DNA from: Thermoanaerobacterium thermosulfurigenes
GTDB lineage: Bacteria; Bacillota; Thermoanaerobacteria; Thermoanaerobacterales; Thermoanaerobacteraceae
Direction of reading: 5' to 3'
Length of the DNA: 11,357 nt
Assembly (NCBI RefSeq): GCF_051201035.1
Contig: NZ_JBPODR010000041.1
Span: 1-11,357 of the forward strand
In this document: one piece after another, positions 1 to 7,022 of the stretch
Layout: each line of letters starts with the position of its first letter
How positions within the stretch are numbered: the stretch's first letter is position 1
Program-made: the position numbers and the translations under genes
The notes under the pieces: model-generated
The model's database searches: none
What the model saw: the letters and a program-made list of their open reading frames with translations, nothing else
Told to the model about the DNA's origin: nothing

Positions 1-61
1 ACATAGAAAGGTCATGTTAAATTATTGTTCGGTGTATTAACTCCCGATTTGATATAAATCA

Positions 62-76
62 TGTAACTTTGTTACA
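62..76. promoter_or_regulatory. Palindromic operator candidate upstream of the beta-glucoside operon
   Basis: TGTAAC-TTT-GTTACA is a perfect inverted repeat with a 3-base spacer. It ends 14 bases before the AGGAGG ribosome binding site (90-95) of the first gene. Its position and symmetry fit a transcription-factor binding site controlling the PTS operon. It lacks the central CG of a CcpA cre site and is not an AraR-type box, so I cannot name the regulator. I see no convincing -35/-10 pair in bases 1-100, so the promoter may lie outside the window. Confidence 0.45.
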
Positions 77-100
77 AATATATTATACTAGGAGGATAAA

Positions 101-631
101 ATGATTAAAGCGGTACAATTTTTAAATCAAGTTCAAGCAGGATACGGAACAGATGAAAAAATGAATATGGAACCTCAATCTCAGTTTGGTGCTATAGGAT
201 TGGGGATGCTTTTGAAAAACACCATGATGAGAAACGGCGGTGACATAATTGGCACCGTAATATGTGGTGATAACTATTTTCTTGAAAATAAGGATGAAGC
301 TATTGAAAAATTATTAAGCATGATAAAGGCGTTTAATCCAGATGTTGTCATATGTGGTCCTGCATTAAATTACAAAAGATACGGTGATTGCTGTGGATAT
401 TTGGCAGAAGCCGTCATAGAGAAATTAAATATTCCTGCATTTGCGGCCATGTCAAAAGACAACACAGGTACAGAATTGTTTAGAAAAAAGATATACATCA
501 TAGAAACTCCAAATAGAGGCGGTATAGGACTAAACGATTCATTAAGAAAGATATCAAAGTTTGCAGTAAAGTTGGCTCAAGGACAGCCTATAGGATCTCC
601 TGAAGAGGAAGGATATTTTCCGCAGGATTAA
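101..631 (+). CDS. GrdB-like protein, N-terminal domain only (glycine/sarcosine/betaine reductase component B family)
   Basis: This 176-residue protein resembles the N-terminal domain of GrdB. Shared features are an N-terminal stretch with FLNQVQAGYGTDEK (residues 7-20), VICGDNYF (53-60) followed by an ENKDEA helix, VVICGPALNYKRYG (82-95), and GSPEEEGYFP near the C-terminus (165-174). Full-length GrdB proteins run to about 430 residues. They carry the redox-active selenocysteine/cysteine site in the C-terminal half, which is absent here, so glycine reductase activity is not expected. ATG is preceded by AGGAGG (90-95). The gene is first in a row with PTS EIIB, EIIC and a GH1 glycosidase, an unexpected neighbourhood. 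The stop falls where GrdB would continue with an arginine-rich stretch; dropping one base near 624 gives P-R-I-K-R, which hints at a frameshift, but that frame closes near 694. It may be a decayed gene or a real single-domain protein with a binding or accessory role. Confidence 0.65.
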   Translation: MIKAVQFLNQVQAGYGTDEKMNMEPQSQFGAIGLGMLLKNTMMRNGGDIIGTVICGDNYFLENKDEAIEKLLSMIKAFNPDVVICGPALNYKRYGDCCGYLAEAVIEKLNIPAFAAMSKDNTGTELFRKKIYIIETPNRGGIGLNDSLRKISKFAVKLAQGQPIGSPEEEGYFPQD

Positions 632-671
632 AAGAGGTGATACCGATGTTTTTGGATTGAATACTTTTGCT

Positions 672-743
672 TTCAAGGGATTTCCCTCTTTTTAAGATGT
701 TTTAATAGTTCTTGTCTTGATATTTAGTAGGGAAATCCTTGAA
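672..743 (+). repeat. Long imperfect inverted repeat between the GrdB-like gene and EIIB
   Basis: The left arm 672-687 (TTCAAGGGATTTCCCT) pairs with the right arm 729-743 (AGGGAAATCCTTGAA) over 15 base pairs with one bulged G. The loop is 41 bases. The left arm alone can form a short AGGG/CCCT hairpin followed by TCTTTTT, resembling a weak terminator that the right arm would compete with. It lies in the untranslated gap before EIIB, so an mRNA processing, stability or attenuation role is possible. It could also be the scar of an insertion or deletion. Function is inferred only from pairing. Confidence 0.5.
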
Positions 744-800
744 GATAAAATGCAAAATTGCTTTTACAAACAAAGCTTTTTGAAAGGAGGGAAAACGTTA

Positions 801-1109
801 ATGCTTAAAATTATTCTATTTTGCTCTTCGGGTTCATCCACAAGCATGTTGATTGGAAGAATTGAAGAAGCAGCAAAAGCAAGAGGCATAGAGGTGGCTG
901 TCGATGCATATCCTGAGGCACAGATGGAAAAATACGTTGAAGAAGCAGATGTGGTTCTTTTAGGTCCGCAGGTAAAATTCATCCTGCCAAAAGCAAAGAA
1001 AATATGCAGTGAAAAAGGTGTGCCTGTAGATGTGATAAATCCAGTCGTCTACGGCATGATGGATGGGGAAAAAGTGTTAGACCAAGCTTTAAGCATGGCT
1101 AATAAATAG
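801..1109 (+). CDS. PTS lactose/cellobiose-family EIIB component
   Basis: This is a stand-alone EIIB domain of 102 residues, the usual length for the cellobiose/lactose family. It accepts phosphate from EIIA and passes it to the sugar carried by EIIC, acting at the cytoplasmic face of the membrane. The phosphorylated cysteine is Cys8, in the family loop C-S-S-G-S-S-T-S-M-L. The fold-typical ADVVLLGPQVKF (54-65) and GVPVDVINPVVYGMMDG (77-93) follow. I chose the ATG at 801 because AAAGGAGG lies at 783-790 and translation from it begins directly with the first beta strand; the upstream in-frame extension from a TTG at 717 has no such site. EIIC follows 58 bases downstream. No EIIA is in the window, so it must come from another locus or from upstream. 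Confidence 0.93.
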   Translation: MLKIILFCSSGSSTSMLIGRIEEAAKARGIEVAVDAYPEAQMEKYVEEADVVLLGPQVKFILPKAKKICSEKGVPVDVINPVVYGMMDGEKVLDQALSMANK

Positions 1110-1167
1110 TTCTCATTTATAAGTTTTAAAAACAAAAATCCAAATTTAAGATAAGGAGTGTTATAAA

Positions 1168-2493
1168 ATGAGTAAGTTTACAGATTCGCTTGAGGAAAAA
1201 TTGATGCCTATAGCGGGCAAAATCTCTGAAAATAGGTACTTGACATCAATTCGTGATGGCTTTATGCTTGCTGTTCCACTCATTACAATAGGTGCTGTTT
1301 TCTTGTTGCTGGCGTTTTTGCCGATACCTGGATATTCTGATTTTATGGCAAAGGCTTTCGGACCAAACTGGAATACATTCTTTATGAGGCCCTTTGAGGC
1401 TACAATGTCAATAATGAGTATATTTGTAGTATTTGGCATTGCATACAGCCTCGCAGGGCATTACAAGATTGATGGTTTAAACACGGCTGCAACTGCACTC
1501 GTTGCATTTTTGATATTTACACCGTTTATAGTTAATTATACACCTGAAGGAGCTAAAAAAGCAATTCAAGTAAGCGGCGGCATACCAGTTGACTGGATGG
1601 GCTCAAAAGGTCTGTTTGTAGGCATTTTAACGGCAATACTGTCAGTTGAAATCGTAAGATTTGTTATAAAAAGAGGCTGGGTAATTAAGATGCCAAAAGG
1701 TGTTCCACCTGCAGTTGAAAAGGCTTTCTCTGCGTTGATTCCTGCGGCTATAGTTGCTATCATCATCGATGTTATAAGAATGCTGTTTGCTATGACATCT
1801 TACGGTACAATACATCAATTTATTTACACAGTGTTGCAGATACCTTTGACAAGACTTGGCGATACACTGCCTGCTACGCTGATTGCTAACTTCTTCGAAG
1901 GACTTTTCTGGTCGTTTGGTATACATGGCGCAAACGTAGTCGGATCTGTCATGGGACCAATATGGTTGGCACTTGCAGCAGAGAACTTACAGGCATTCCA
2001 AGCTGGTCATCCAGTTCCACACATCATAACACAGCAGTTCCACGATATGTACATGCTGGTAGGTGGCTCAGGAAGCACATTAGGACTTGTACTTGCTATG
2101 CTTTTCTTCTCAAAATCAAGACAGGTAAAAACAGTTGGAAAACTTGCTATAGTTCCTGGTTTATTCAATATCAATGAACCTGTAATATTCGGACTTCCAA
2201 TTGTTTTAAACCCAATAATGGTAATACCATTCATATTGACGCCGATGATCTTAGCTACTTTGACTTACATCGTCATGTCAATAGGTCTTGTTGGGCACCC
2301 AACAGGTGTTGTAATACCATGGACGACACCACCTATCATTGGAGGACTTTTGGTGTCAGGTTTTAGCGGTGCTATATGGCAAATAATCGAATTAGTGATT
2401 TCATTCTTCATATACTTGCCATTCTTAAGAGTCGTAGATAGACAGTACCTTGAACAAGAGCAAGCAATGGCTGTTGAAAGCCAAAAAGGCTGA
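1168..2493 (+). CDS. PTS cellobiose/beta-glucoside-type EIIC permease
   Basis: This 441-residue polytopic membrane protein is the sugar-translocating subunit of a cellobiose/lactose-family PTS. It has the family landmarks EGLFWSFGIHGANVVG (244-259) and FNINEPVIFGLPIVLNP (333-349). By alignment from memory, His253 and Glu337 correspond to the substrate-contacting His250 and Glu334 of the crystallised Bacillus cereus ChbC transporter. The N-terminus (SLEEKLMPIAGKISENRYLTSIRDGF, given here as residues 7-32) is the usual amphipathic start before the first helix. AAGGAG at 1153-1158 serves the ATG. It works with the EIIB encoded just upstream, and the phosphorylated product would be the substrate of the GH1 enzyme encoded downstream. 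The exact sugar (cellobiose, aryl-glucoside or another beta-glucoside) cannot be read from sequence alone. Confidence 0.94.
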   Translation: MSKFTDSLEEKLMPIAGKISENRYLTSIRDGFMLAVPLITIGAVFLLLAFLPIPGYSDFMAKAFGPNWNTFFMRPFEATMSIMSIFVVFGIAYSLAGHYKIDGLNTAATALVAFLIFTPFIVNYTPEGAKKAIQVSGGIPVDWMGSKGLFVGILTAILSVEIVRFVIKRGWVIKMPKGVPPAVEKAFSALIPAAIVAIIIDVIRMLFAMTSYGTIHQFIYTVLQIPLTRLGDTLPATLIANFFEGLFWSFGIHGANVVGSVMGPIWLALAAENLQAFQAGHPVPHIITQQFHDMYMLVGGSGSTLGLVLAMLFFSKSRQVKTVGKLAIVPGLFNINEPVIFGLPIVLNPIMVIPFILTPMILATLTYIVMSIGLVGHPTGVVIPWTTPPIIGGLLVSGFSGAIWQIIELVISFFIYLPFLRVVDRQYLEQEQAMAVESQKG

Positions 2494-2500
2494 TATAATT

Positions 2501-2536
2501 GCAATTAGGCGGTTACAGTCGTAATCGTCTAATTGC
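2501..2536 (+). repeat. Strong intercistronic hairpin after EIIC
   Basis: GCAATTAGGCGGTTAC (2501-2516) pairs with GTAATCGTCTAATTGC (2521-2536) around a 4-base AGTC loop. All 16 positions pair, 14 as Watson-Crick and two as G-U, which fits selection at the RNA level. Only three T residues follow (2537-2539), so it is a poor terminator. It sits 7 bases after the EIIC stop, 37 bases before the next start. A role in protecting the upstream PTS mRNA, or in partial termination that lowers expression of the downstream genes, is likely. Confidence 0.75.
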
Positions 2537-2572
2537 TTTAAACATTTTAAAAGGTGTAAGGAGATAAAATTT

Positions 2573-3082
2573 ATGGGTGTTTTGGAAGAACTAAAAATAA
2601 GCCTTTTTATGCCTCAAAATTACAAAAGATTAAAAGGCGAATCTATAATAAAACTTCTCAGATTTGACCTTATCTTGACGATTTTTGGTGTTATCTATTT
2701 AACGCTTATAAAACTTATAATATCACTATTTACAGGCAATTTTTCAGTATTTTTAAATAGCTATTTAAAACTATCAATAAAAAATATTGCATCTTCACTA
2801 ATATTTCTATACATTGGTTTGATAGCGTCGTCGCTTGTGCTATCACTTGTCTTTTATGTTGTGGCACTTATAAAGAAACAAAAAGAATTGAACTATTACG
2901 ATTTGATAGTTTATGCGACGCATGCACTGGCAATATGTATTGTATTGGAAGAATTCTTTGGCCCCTTAGTGATAGTATTTTCCATAGGTTATTTTCTAAT
3001 ATCATTAGGTGGGGAAAAACTTATTACAAACTATGTGACTAACAAAGCAAGAGGAGGAAAGAAAAATGGCAAAAGAGTATAA
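2573..3082 (+). CDS. Small four-helix membrane protein of unknown function
   Basis: I do not recognise this 169-residue protein with certainty. It has a short amphipathic N-terminus (VLEELKISLFMPQNYKRLKG, residues 3-22), then about four hydrophobic segments at roughly 32-53, 73-99, 109-126 and 128-146, and a basic tail (KARGGKKNGKRV). The N-terminus recalls the start of DUF1189/Yip1-like membrane proteins, but it is shorter than typical DUF1189 members. AAGGAG (2558-2563) lies 9 bases before the ATG. Its end overlaps the start of the GH1 gene by 17 bases, so the two are probably translationally coupled. The overlap and shared operon suggest a role tied to beta-glucoside uptake or membrane response to sugar, but nothing in the sequence shows the activity. 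No catalytic motif is visible. Confidence 0.8.
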   Translation: MGVLEELKISLFMPQNYKRLKGESIIKLLRFDLILTIFGVIYLTLIKLIISLFTGNFSVFLNSYLKLSIKNIASSLIFLYIGLIASSLVLSLVFYVVALIKKQKELNYYDLIVYATHALAICIVLEEFFGPLVIVFSIGYFLISLGGEKLITNYVTNKARGGKKNGKRV

Positions 3083-4460
3083 ATTTCCAGAAGGTTTTTG
3101 GTGGGGTTCTGCCACATCTGCAACACAGATAGAAGGTGCTGCGAGTGAAGACGGAAAAGGAATGAATGTATGGGATTACTGGTACAAGCAAGTGCCGAAT
3201 CGCTTTTTTAACGGTGTAGGACCCGAAGTGACGTCTGATTTTTACCACAGATATAAAGAAGACATAAAATTGATGAAAGAAATAGGACACAATTCATTTA
3301 GATTCTCTATATCGTGGTCAAGATTGATTCCTGGTGGAGTAGGTGAAGTAAACAAAAAGGCAGTAGATTTCTACAATAATGTAATAAACGAACTTTTAGA
3401 AAATGACATTATGCCCATAGCTACTTTGTTCCACTTTGATATGCCGATAGAGATGCAGCACATTGGAGGATTTGAAAGCCGTCAAGTTTTGGAGAATTAC
3501 AAGAATTATGCCAAGACATGCTTTGAGCTTTTTGGAGATAGAGTGAAAAGATGGATTACTTTCAATGAACCGATAGTTCCAGCAGAAGGAGGATACCTTT
3601 ATAATTTTCATTATCCAGACATTGTGGATTTTAAGAAAGCTATACAGGTGTGTTTCAATACTGTGCTGGCAAGTGCAATGGCAATAAGCGAGTTTAAAAA
3701 GTTAGAGATTAAAGATGGTAAAATAGGTATTGTACTGAATCTTACTCCATCATATCCTCGGAGCAACCATCCTGCAGATTTAAAAGCGGCAGAAATAGCT
3801 GATCTTCTCTTTAATAGAAGCTTTTTAGATCCATGTGTAAAAGGAGAATATCCAGATAAACTTGTAGAGCTTTTAAAAAGCTACAATCACTTGCCAGTGT
3901 ATACTGAGGAAGATCTTGAACTTATAAAAAATAATACAGTTGACTACCTTGGAGTAAATTACTATCAACCAAGAAGAGTAAAAGCAAAAGAAAACATGCC
4001 AAATCCTTATGGTGTATTTACACCCGACTGGTTTTTTGACGAGTATGTAATGCCGGGAAGAAGGATGAATCCGTACAGAGGATGGGAGATATACGAAAAA
4101 GGAATATACGATATCCTGATAAATGTAAGGGACAATTATGGAAACATTGAATCGTATATTTCAGAAAACGGCATGGGTGTAGAAGGAGAAGAGCGTTTCA
4201 TAAAAGACGGTGTAATCCAAGATGATTACAGAATAGATTTCATCAAAGGTCATTTAAAATGGCTTCATAAGGCGATTGAAGAAGGATGCAATGTAAAAGG
4301 CTATCACCTGTGGTCTTTCATGGACAACTGGTCATTCCTAAACGCCTACAAAAACCGCTATGGACTCGTATCAGTCGATATAACCACACAAAATAGAACC
4401 ATCAAAAAAAGTGGATATTGGTATAAAGAATTAGCGAAATACAATGGATTTAGCGAATGA
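3066..4460 (+). CDS. GH1 6-phospho-beta-glucosidase
   Basis: This 464-residue enzyme is full length for glycoside hydrolase family 1. It should hydrolyse 6-phospho-beta-glucosides, such as cellobiose-6-phosphate, to glucose-6-phosphate and an aglycone in the cytoplasm. It opens with the family signature FPEGFWWGSATSATQIEGA (residues 7-25). The acid/base Glu168 is in TFNEP (165-169) and the nucleophile Glu367 is in ISENG (365-369). At the position where plain beta-glucosidases have the glutamate of NFEW, this protein has Ser423 (NWSF). With Lys429 and Tyr432 (AYKNRYG), this indicates a phosphate-binding site, in agreement with the PTS genes upstream. There is no signal peptide. GAGGAGG at 3051-3057 serves the ATG, inside the end of the preceding membrane-protein gene. 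A terminator follows. A 6-phospho-beta-galactosidase is possible but less likely given the cellobiose-type PTS. Confidence 0.93.
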   Translation: MAKEYKFPEGFWWGSATSATQIEGAASEDGKGMNVWDYWYKQVPNRFFNGVGPEVTSDFYHRYKEDIKLMKEIGHNSFRFSISWSRLIPGGVGEVNKKAVDFYNNVINELLENDIMPIATLFHFDMPIEMQHIGGFESRQVLENYKNYAKTCFELFGDRVKRWITFNEPIVPAEGGYLYNFHYPDIVDFKKAIQVCFNTVLASAMAISEFKKLEIKDGKIGIVLNLTPSYPRSNHPADLKAAEIADLLFNRSFLDPCVKGEYPDKLVELLKSYNHLPVYTEEDLELIKNNTVDYLGVNYYQPRRVKAKENMPNPYGVFTPDWFFDEYVMPGRRMNPYRGWEIYEKGIYDILINVRDNYGNIESYISENGMGVEGEERFIKDGVIQDDYRIDFIKGHLKWLHKAIEEGCNVKGYHLWSFMDNWSFLNAYKNRYGLVSVDITTQNRTIKKSGYWYKELAKYNGFSE

Positions 4461-4488
4461 AATATTATAATAGTTTGCATATTATACA

Positions 4489-4516
4489 GCCTTCACAAAT
4501 GTGAGGGTGTTTTTTT
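4489..4516 (+). terminator. Rho-independent terminator of the beta-glucoside operon
   Basis: CCTTCAC (4490-4496) pairs with GTGAGGG (4501-4507), including one G-T pair, around an AAAT loop. G4489 can pair with T4508. A run of seven T (4510-4516) follows. It lies 29 bases after the GH1 stop codon and separates the PTS operon from the arabinose genes. Confidence 0.88.
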
Positions 4517-4581
4517 ATGTGTGATTACAGCTTATTAAGAGAGAGTTTGAAGTAGTCATAAAAAATTTTTTAAATCAAAGA

Positions 4582-4630
4582 AGGAATTTTAGAAATGACG
4601 TCGAATATATTATAATAAGATGTACGTACA
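4582..4630 (+). promoter_or_regulatory. Promoter module 1: sigma-H-like core plus AraR-type box
   Basis: AGGAATT (4582-4588) is followed, after 14 bases, by GAAT (4603-4606). This fits the sigma-H pattern of low-GC Gram-positives (AGGAWWT, then RNNGAAT). Fourteen bases further on is TGTACGTACA (4621-4630), a perfect palindrome equal to the core of the B. subtilis AraR operator ATTTGTACGTACAAAT. The box lies at or just after the expected transcription start, where a bound repressor would block initiation. A TATAAT at 4611-4616 has only a poor -35, so sigma-A use cannot be excluded. This is the upstream one of two copies before abfA. Confidence 0.65.
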
Positions 4631-4745
4631 ATAATGAAATCATATATAATTTATAAGCACGTAAGAGGAATTGCCTTAAAATGATTGATAATCTAAGGAA
4701 AGATGTTAGCATAAAAATTTTTTAAAAAAATTTTAAAAGACAAGG

Positions 4746-4796
4746 AGGAATTTTAAAAAACATGTAGAATATATATTAATATAAGATGTACGTATA
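4746..4796 (+). promoter_or_regulatory. Promoter module 2: sigma-H-like core plus AraR-type box
   Basis: This is a second copy 164 bases after module 1. AGGAATT (4746-4752), again exactly 14 bases, then GAAT (4767-4770), then TGTACGTATA (4787-4796). Similarity to module 1 extends upstream: each copy is preceded by CATAAAAA-TTTTTT-AAA (4557 and 4710). The module lies 85 bases before the abfA ATG, so it is probably the proximal promoter of the arabinose operon. The stretch 4517-4880 holds these two modules and no gene. A partial third core, AGGAATT at 4666-4672, lacks GAAT at the right distance. Confidence 0.65.
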
Positions 4797-4880
4797 AATA
4801 AAAATAAAGATATCAAATGTATATATAACTAATAATGCTTGTAGACGATGAAGAAAACCTTTTGTAAAAGGAGTATATGT

Positions 4881-6371
4881 ATGTTAGCAAAAATCGTTAT
4901 CAATGCAGATAGTAAAAAGGGTAAAATCAGCAAAAACATCTACGGTCATTTTGCAGAACATTTAGGAAGATGTATTTATGGTGGTTTTTGGGTTGGAAGT
5001 GACTCAGAAATACCCAATATAGATGGGATTAGAAAAGACGTCGTTGAAGCATTAAAGAAGATCAAAGTACCTGTGTTGAGATGGCCAGGTGGATGTTTTG
5101 CAGATGAATATCATTGGAAAGATGGTATAGGACCTTATGAATCAAGGCCCAAGATGATTAATGTGCATTGGGGTGGTGTAATCGAAAACAATCACTTTGG
5201 TACGCATGAATTCTTTGAACTATGTGGTCTATTGAATGCAGAGCCATATATTTGCGGCAATGTTGGAAGTGGCACAGTTCAAGAGATGAGAGAATGGATA
5301 GAGTACATGACATTTGATGGAGAATCGCCAATGGCAAATTTGAGAGCCTCAAATGGAAGAAAAGAACCGTGGAAGCTTAAATACTTTGGTGTTGGAAATG
5401 AAAGTTGGGGCTGCGGCGGTAATATGCGCCCAGAATATTATGCTGATGTATATAGAAGATATTCAACATATGTCAGGAATTTTGGTAGCAATAGGATATT
5501 TAAAATTGCTTGTGGACCTAATACAAACGATTATAATTGGACAGAAGTGTTGATGAGAGAAGCTGGAAAGCACATGGATGGCATAAGTTTGCATTACTAT
5601 ACAGTACCAGGCACATGGGAAAGAAAAGGCTCAGCTACAGATTTTGATGAAGAAGAATGGTTTATGACTATGAAGAAAGCTTTGTACATGGATGAATTAA
5701 TAACAAAACATTCCACTATTATAGATAAATATGATTCTGAAAAAAGAGTTGCATTAGTTGTAGATGAATGGGGTACATGGTATGATGTAGAACCAGGCAC
5801 AAATCCGGGGTTCTTGTATCAACAAAATACAATGAGAGATGCTTTGGTTGCAGGCATTCACTTTAACATATTTAATAAACATTGCGATAGAGTAAAGATG
5901 GCTAATATAGCACAGACTATAAATGTTTTACAAGCAGTAATTCTTACAGATGGACCCAAAATGGTACTTACACCAACATATCATGTATTTGACATGTATA
6001 AAGTTCATCAAGATGCAGAATTATTAGATTTTAATATCGATACGCCTGAATATAATATAGATTTGAAAGAAAGCATACCTCAAGTAACAGCAACTGTTTC
6101 TTCTGATGATAGCGGGAAAATTCATATTTCTCTGTGCAATCTAAATCCTGAAAAATCGGTAACAGTGGAATGTGAATTTAGAGGAGAAAAAGTAAGTAAA
6201 GCAACAGGTATAATTTTAACTGCTGATGAAATGAATGCACATAATACTTTTGACAATCCTAATAAAGTTGTACCAAAAGAATTTGACGAAATTAAAATTG
6301 TTGAAAATAGGATAGTCATGACAATGCCTAAGATGGCGATTGTAGGGGTAGAAGTAGAACACAAAATATAA
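4881..6371 (+). CDS. abfA: Intracellular alpha-L-arabinofuranosidase, GH51
   Basis: This 496-residue protein has the length and motifs of GH51 arabinofuranosidases. These enzymes release L-arabinose from short arabinan or arabinoxylan oligosaccharides. Landmarks are GHFAEHLGRCIYGG (22-35), VLRWPGGCFADEYHW (65-79), the acid/base Glu174 in GNESWGCGG (172-180), and the nucleophile Glu296 in VDEWGTWY (294-301). The C-terminal third is the beta-sandwich typical of the family. With no signal peptide, it should act in the cytoplasm on imported oligosaccharides. I chose the ATG at 4881 because AAAGGAG (4867-4873) sits 7 bases upstream; an in-frame ATG at 4848 has no ribosome binding site and would add 11 unconserved residues. 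Two AraR-type promoter modules precede it, so induction by arabinose is likely. No terminator separates it from the next gene. Confidence 0.95.
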   Translation: MLAKIVINADSKKGKISKNIYGHFAEHLGRCIYGGFWVGSDSEIPNIDGIRKDVVEALKKIKVPVLRWPGGCFADEYHWKDGIGPYESRPKMINVHWGGVIENNHFGTHEFFELCGLLNAEPYICGNVGSGTVQEMREWIEYMTFDGESPMANLRASNGRKEPWKLKYFGVGNESWGCGGNMRPEYYADVYRRYSTYVRNFGSNRIFKIACGPNTNDYNWTEVLMREAGKHMDGISLHYYTVPGTWERKGSATDFDEEEWFMTMKKALYMDELITKHSTIIDKYDSEKRVALVVDEWGTWYDVEPGTNPGFLYQQNTMRDALVAGIHFNIFNKHCDRVKMANIAQTINVLQAVILTDGPKMVLTPTYHVFDMYKVHQDAELLDFNIDTPEYNIDLKESIPQVTATVSSDDSGKIHISLCNLNPEKSVTVECEFRGEKVSKATGIILTADEMNAHNTFDNPNKVVPKEFDEIKIVENRIVMTMPKMAIVGVEVEHKI

Positions 6372-6454
6372 AATTTTAAGTATGTTTTAAAAAGTTAGGA
6401 TTATTTTAGTTGTAACAATTTTCAATTAATTTTTAATGATATGGAGGTATTAGG

Positions 6455-7000
6455 ATGATAAGTAAAAGTAAGTATATGGAAATATGTAAAAGAACTTATG
6501 ATTATTTTAAAAAAGCGAATATTGTTCTTACTGAAAAAGAAAAAAGAGAAATTGAAGTGGCTGACTTCGGATTAAATGATATTAACAATATTGGTCTTCA
6601 GTTAGTGGTGTATATAAATGATGATAGATATTGCGCAAAAGAAATGGTATTATTTCCTAATCAAATTTGTCCTGAACATAAACATCCGAGTATTAATAGT
6701 AAATTAGGCAAACAAGAAACGTTTCGCTGTAGGTATGGAAAGGTCTATTTATATGTTGAAGGTGTTAAATCGAATAATTTACATTGTAAAATTCCTGATA
6801 AATATAAGGACTGTTTTACAGTATTTCATGAAATTATATTAAAACCAGGGGAACAGTATACAATTGAACCCGATACATTACATTGGTTTCAAGCAGATGA
6901 AGAAGGAGCAATAATATCAGAATTTTCGTCTCATAGTGATGATTTATCGGATATATTTACAGATAAAAGAATAAAGCGCATACCCGAAATTGGAGAATAA
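6455..7000 (+). CDS. D-lyxose isomerase (cupin-type)
   Basis: This 181-residue single-cupin protein matches bacterial D-lyxose isomerases of the Bacillus licheniformis type along its whole length. It should interconvert D-lyxose and D-xylulose. Characterised relatives also act on D-mannose/D-fructose and some on L-ribose/L-ribulose. Key segments are CAKEMVLFPNQICPEHKHP (60-78), GKQETFRCRYGKVYLYVEG (85-103), KPGEQYTIEPDTLHWFQA (130-147) and FTDKRIKRIPEI (168-179). Metal ligands expected from the family are His75, His77, Glu88 and His143. GGAGGT at 6443-6448 serves the ATG. It lies 83 bases after abfA with no visible terminator or promoter, and 22 bases before the aldolase gene, so it is probably read with both. 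The gene is more A+T-rich than araB, which suggests a different history. The physiological substrate is uncertain; L-ribulose or D-xylulose would connect it to the adjacent kinases. Confidence 0.88.
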   Translation: MISKSKYMEICKRTYDYFKKANIVLTEKEKREIEVADFGLNDINNIGLQLVVYINDDRYCAKEMVLFPNQICPEHKHPSINSKLGKQETFRCRYGKVYLYVEGVKSNNLHCKIPDKYKDCFTVFHEIILKPGEQYTIEPDTLHWFQADEEGAIISEFSSHSDDLSDIFTDKRIKRIPEIGE

Positions 7001-7022
7001 ATTATTGCAAAGGGATGATTAA

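Noticed and set aside
7..57. Possible C-terminal end of an upstream gene (a frame ending in GVLTPDLI and a stop at 55-57)
   Set aside because: The same frame has a TAG at 4-6 and no recognisable motif, so it is not supported as a partial gene.
676..693. Terminator after the GrdB-like gene (AGGG/CCCT hairpin with TCTTTTT)
   Set aside because: The stem is only 4 bp and the T-run is interrupted. It is described as part of the larger inverted repeat instead.
788..801. Cre-like GGAAAACGTTAATG overlapping the EIIB ribosome binding site
   Set aside because: The outer bases do not fit the consensus, and the sequence is explained by the ribosome binding site and start codon.
4517..4555. Short 12-codon frame right after the T-run of the terminator
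   Set aside because: It has no ribosome binding site and begins in the terminator tail; chance frame.
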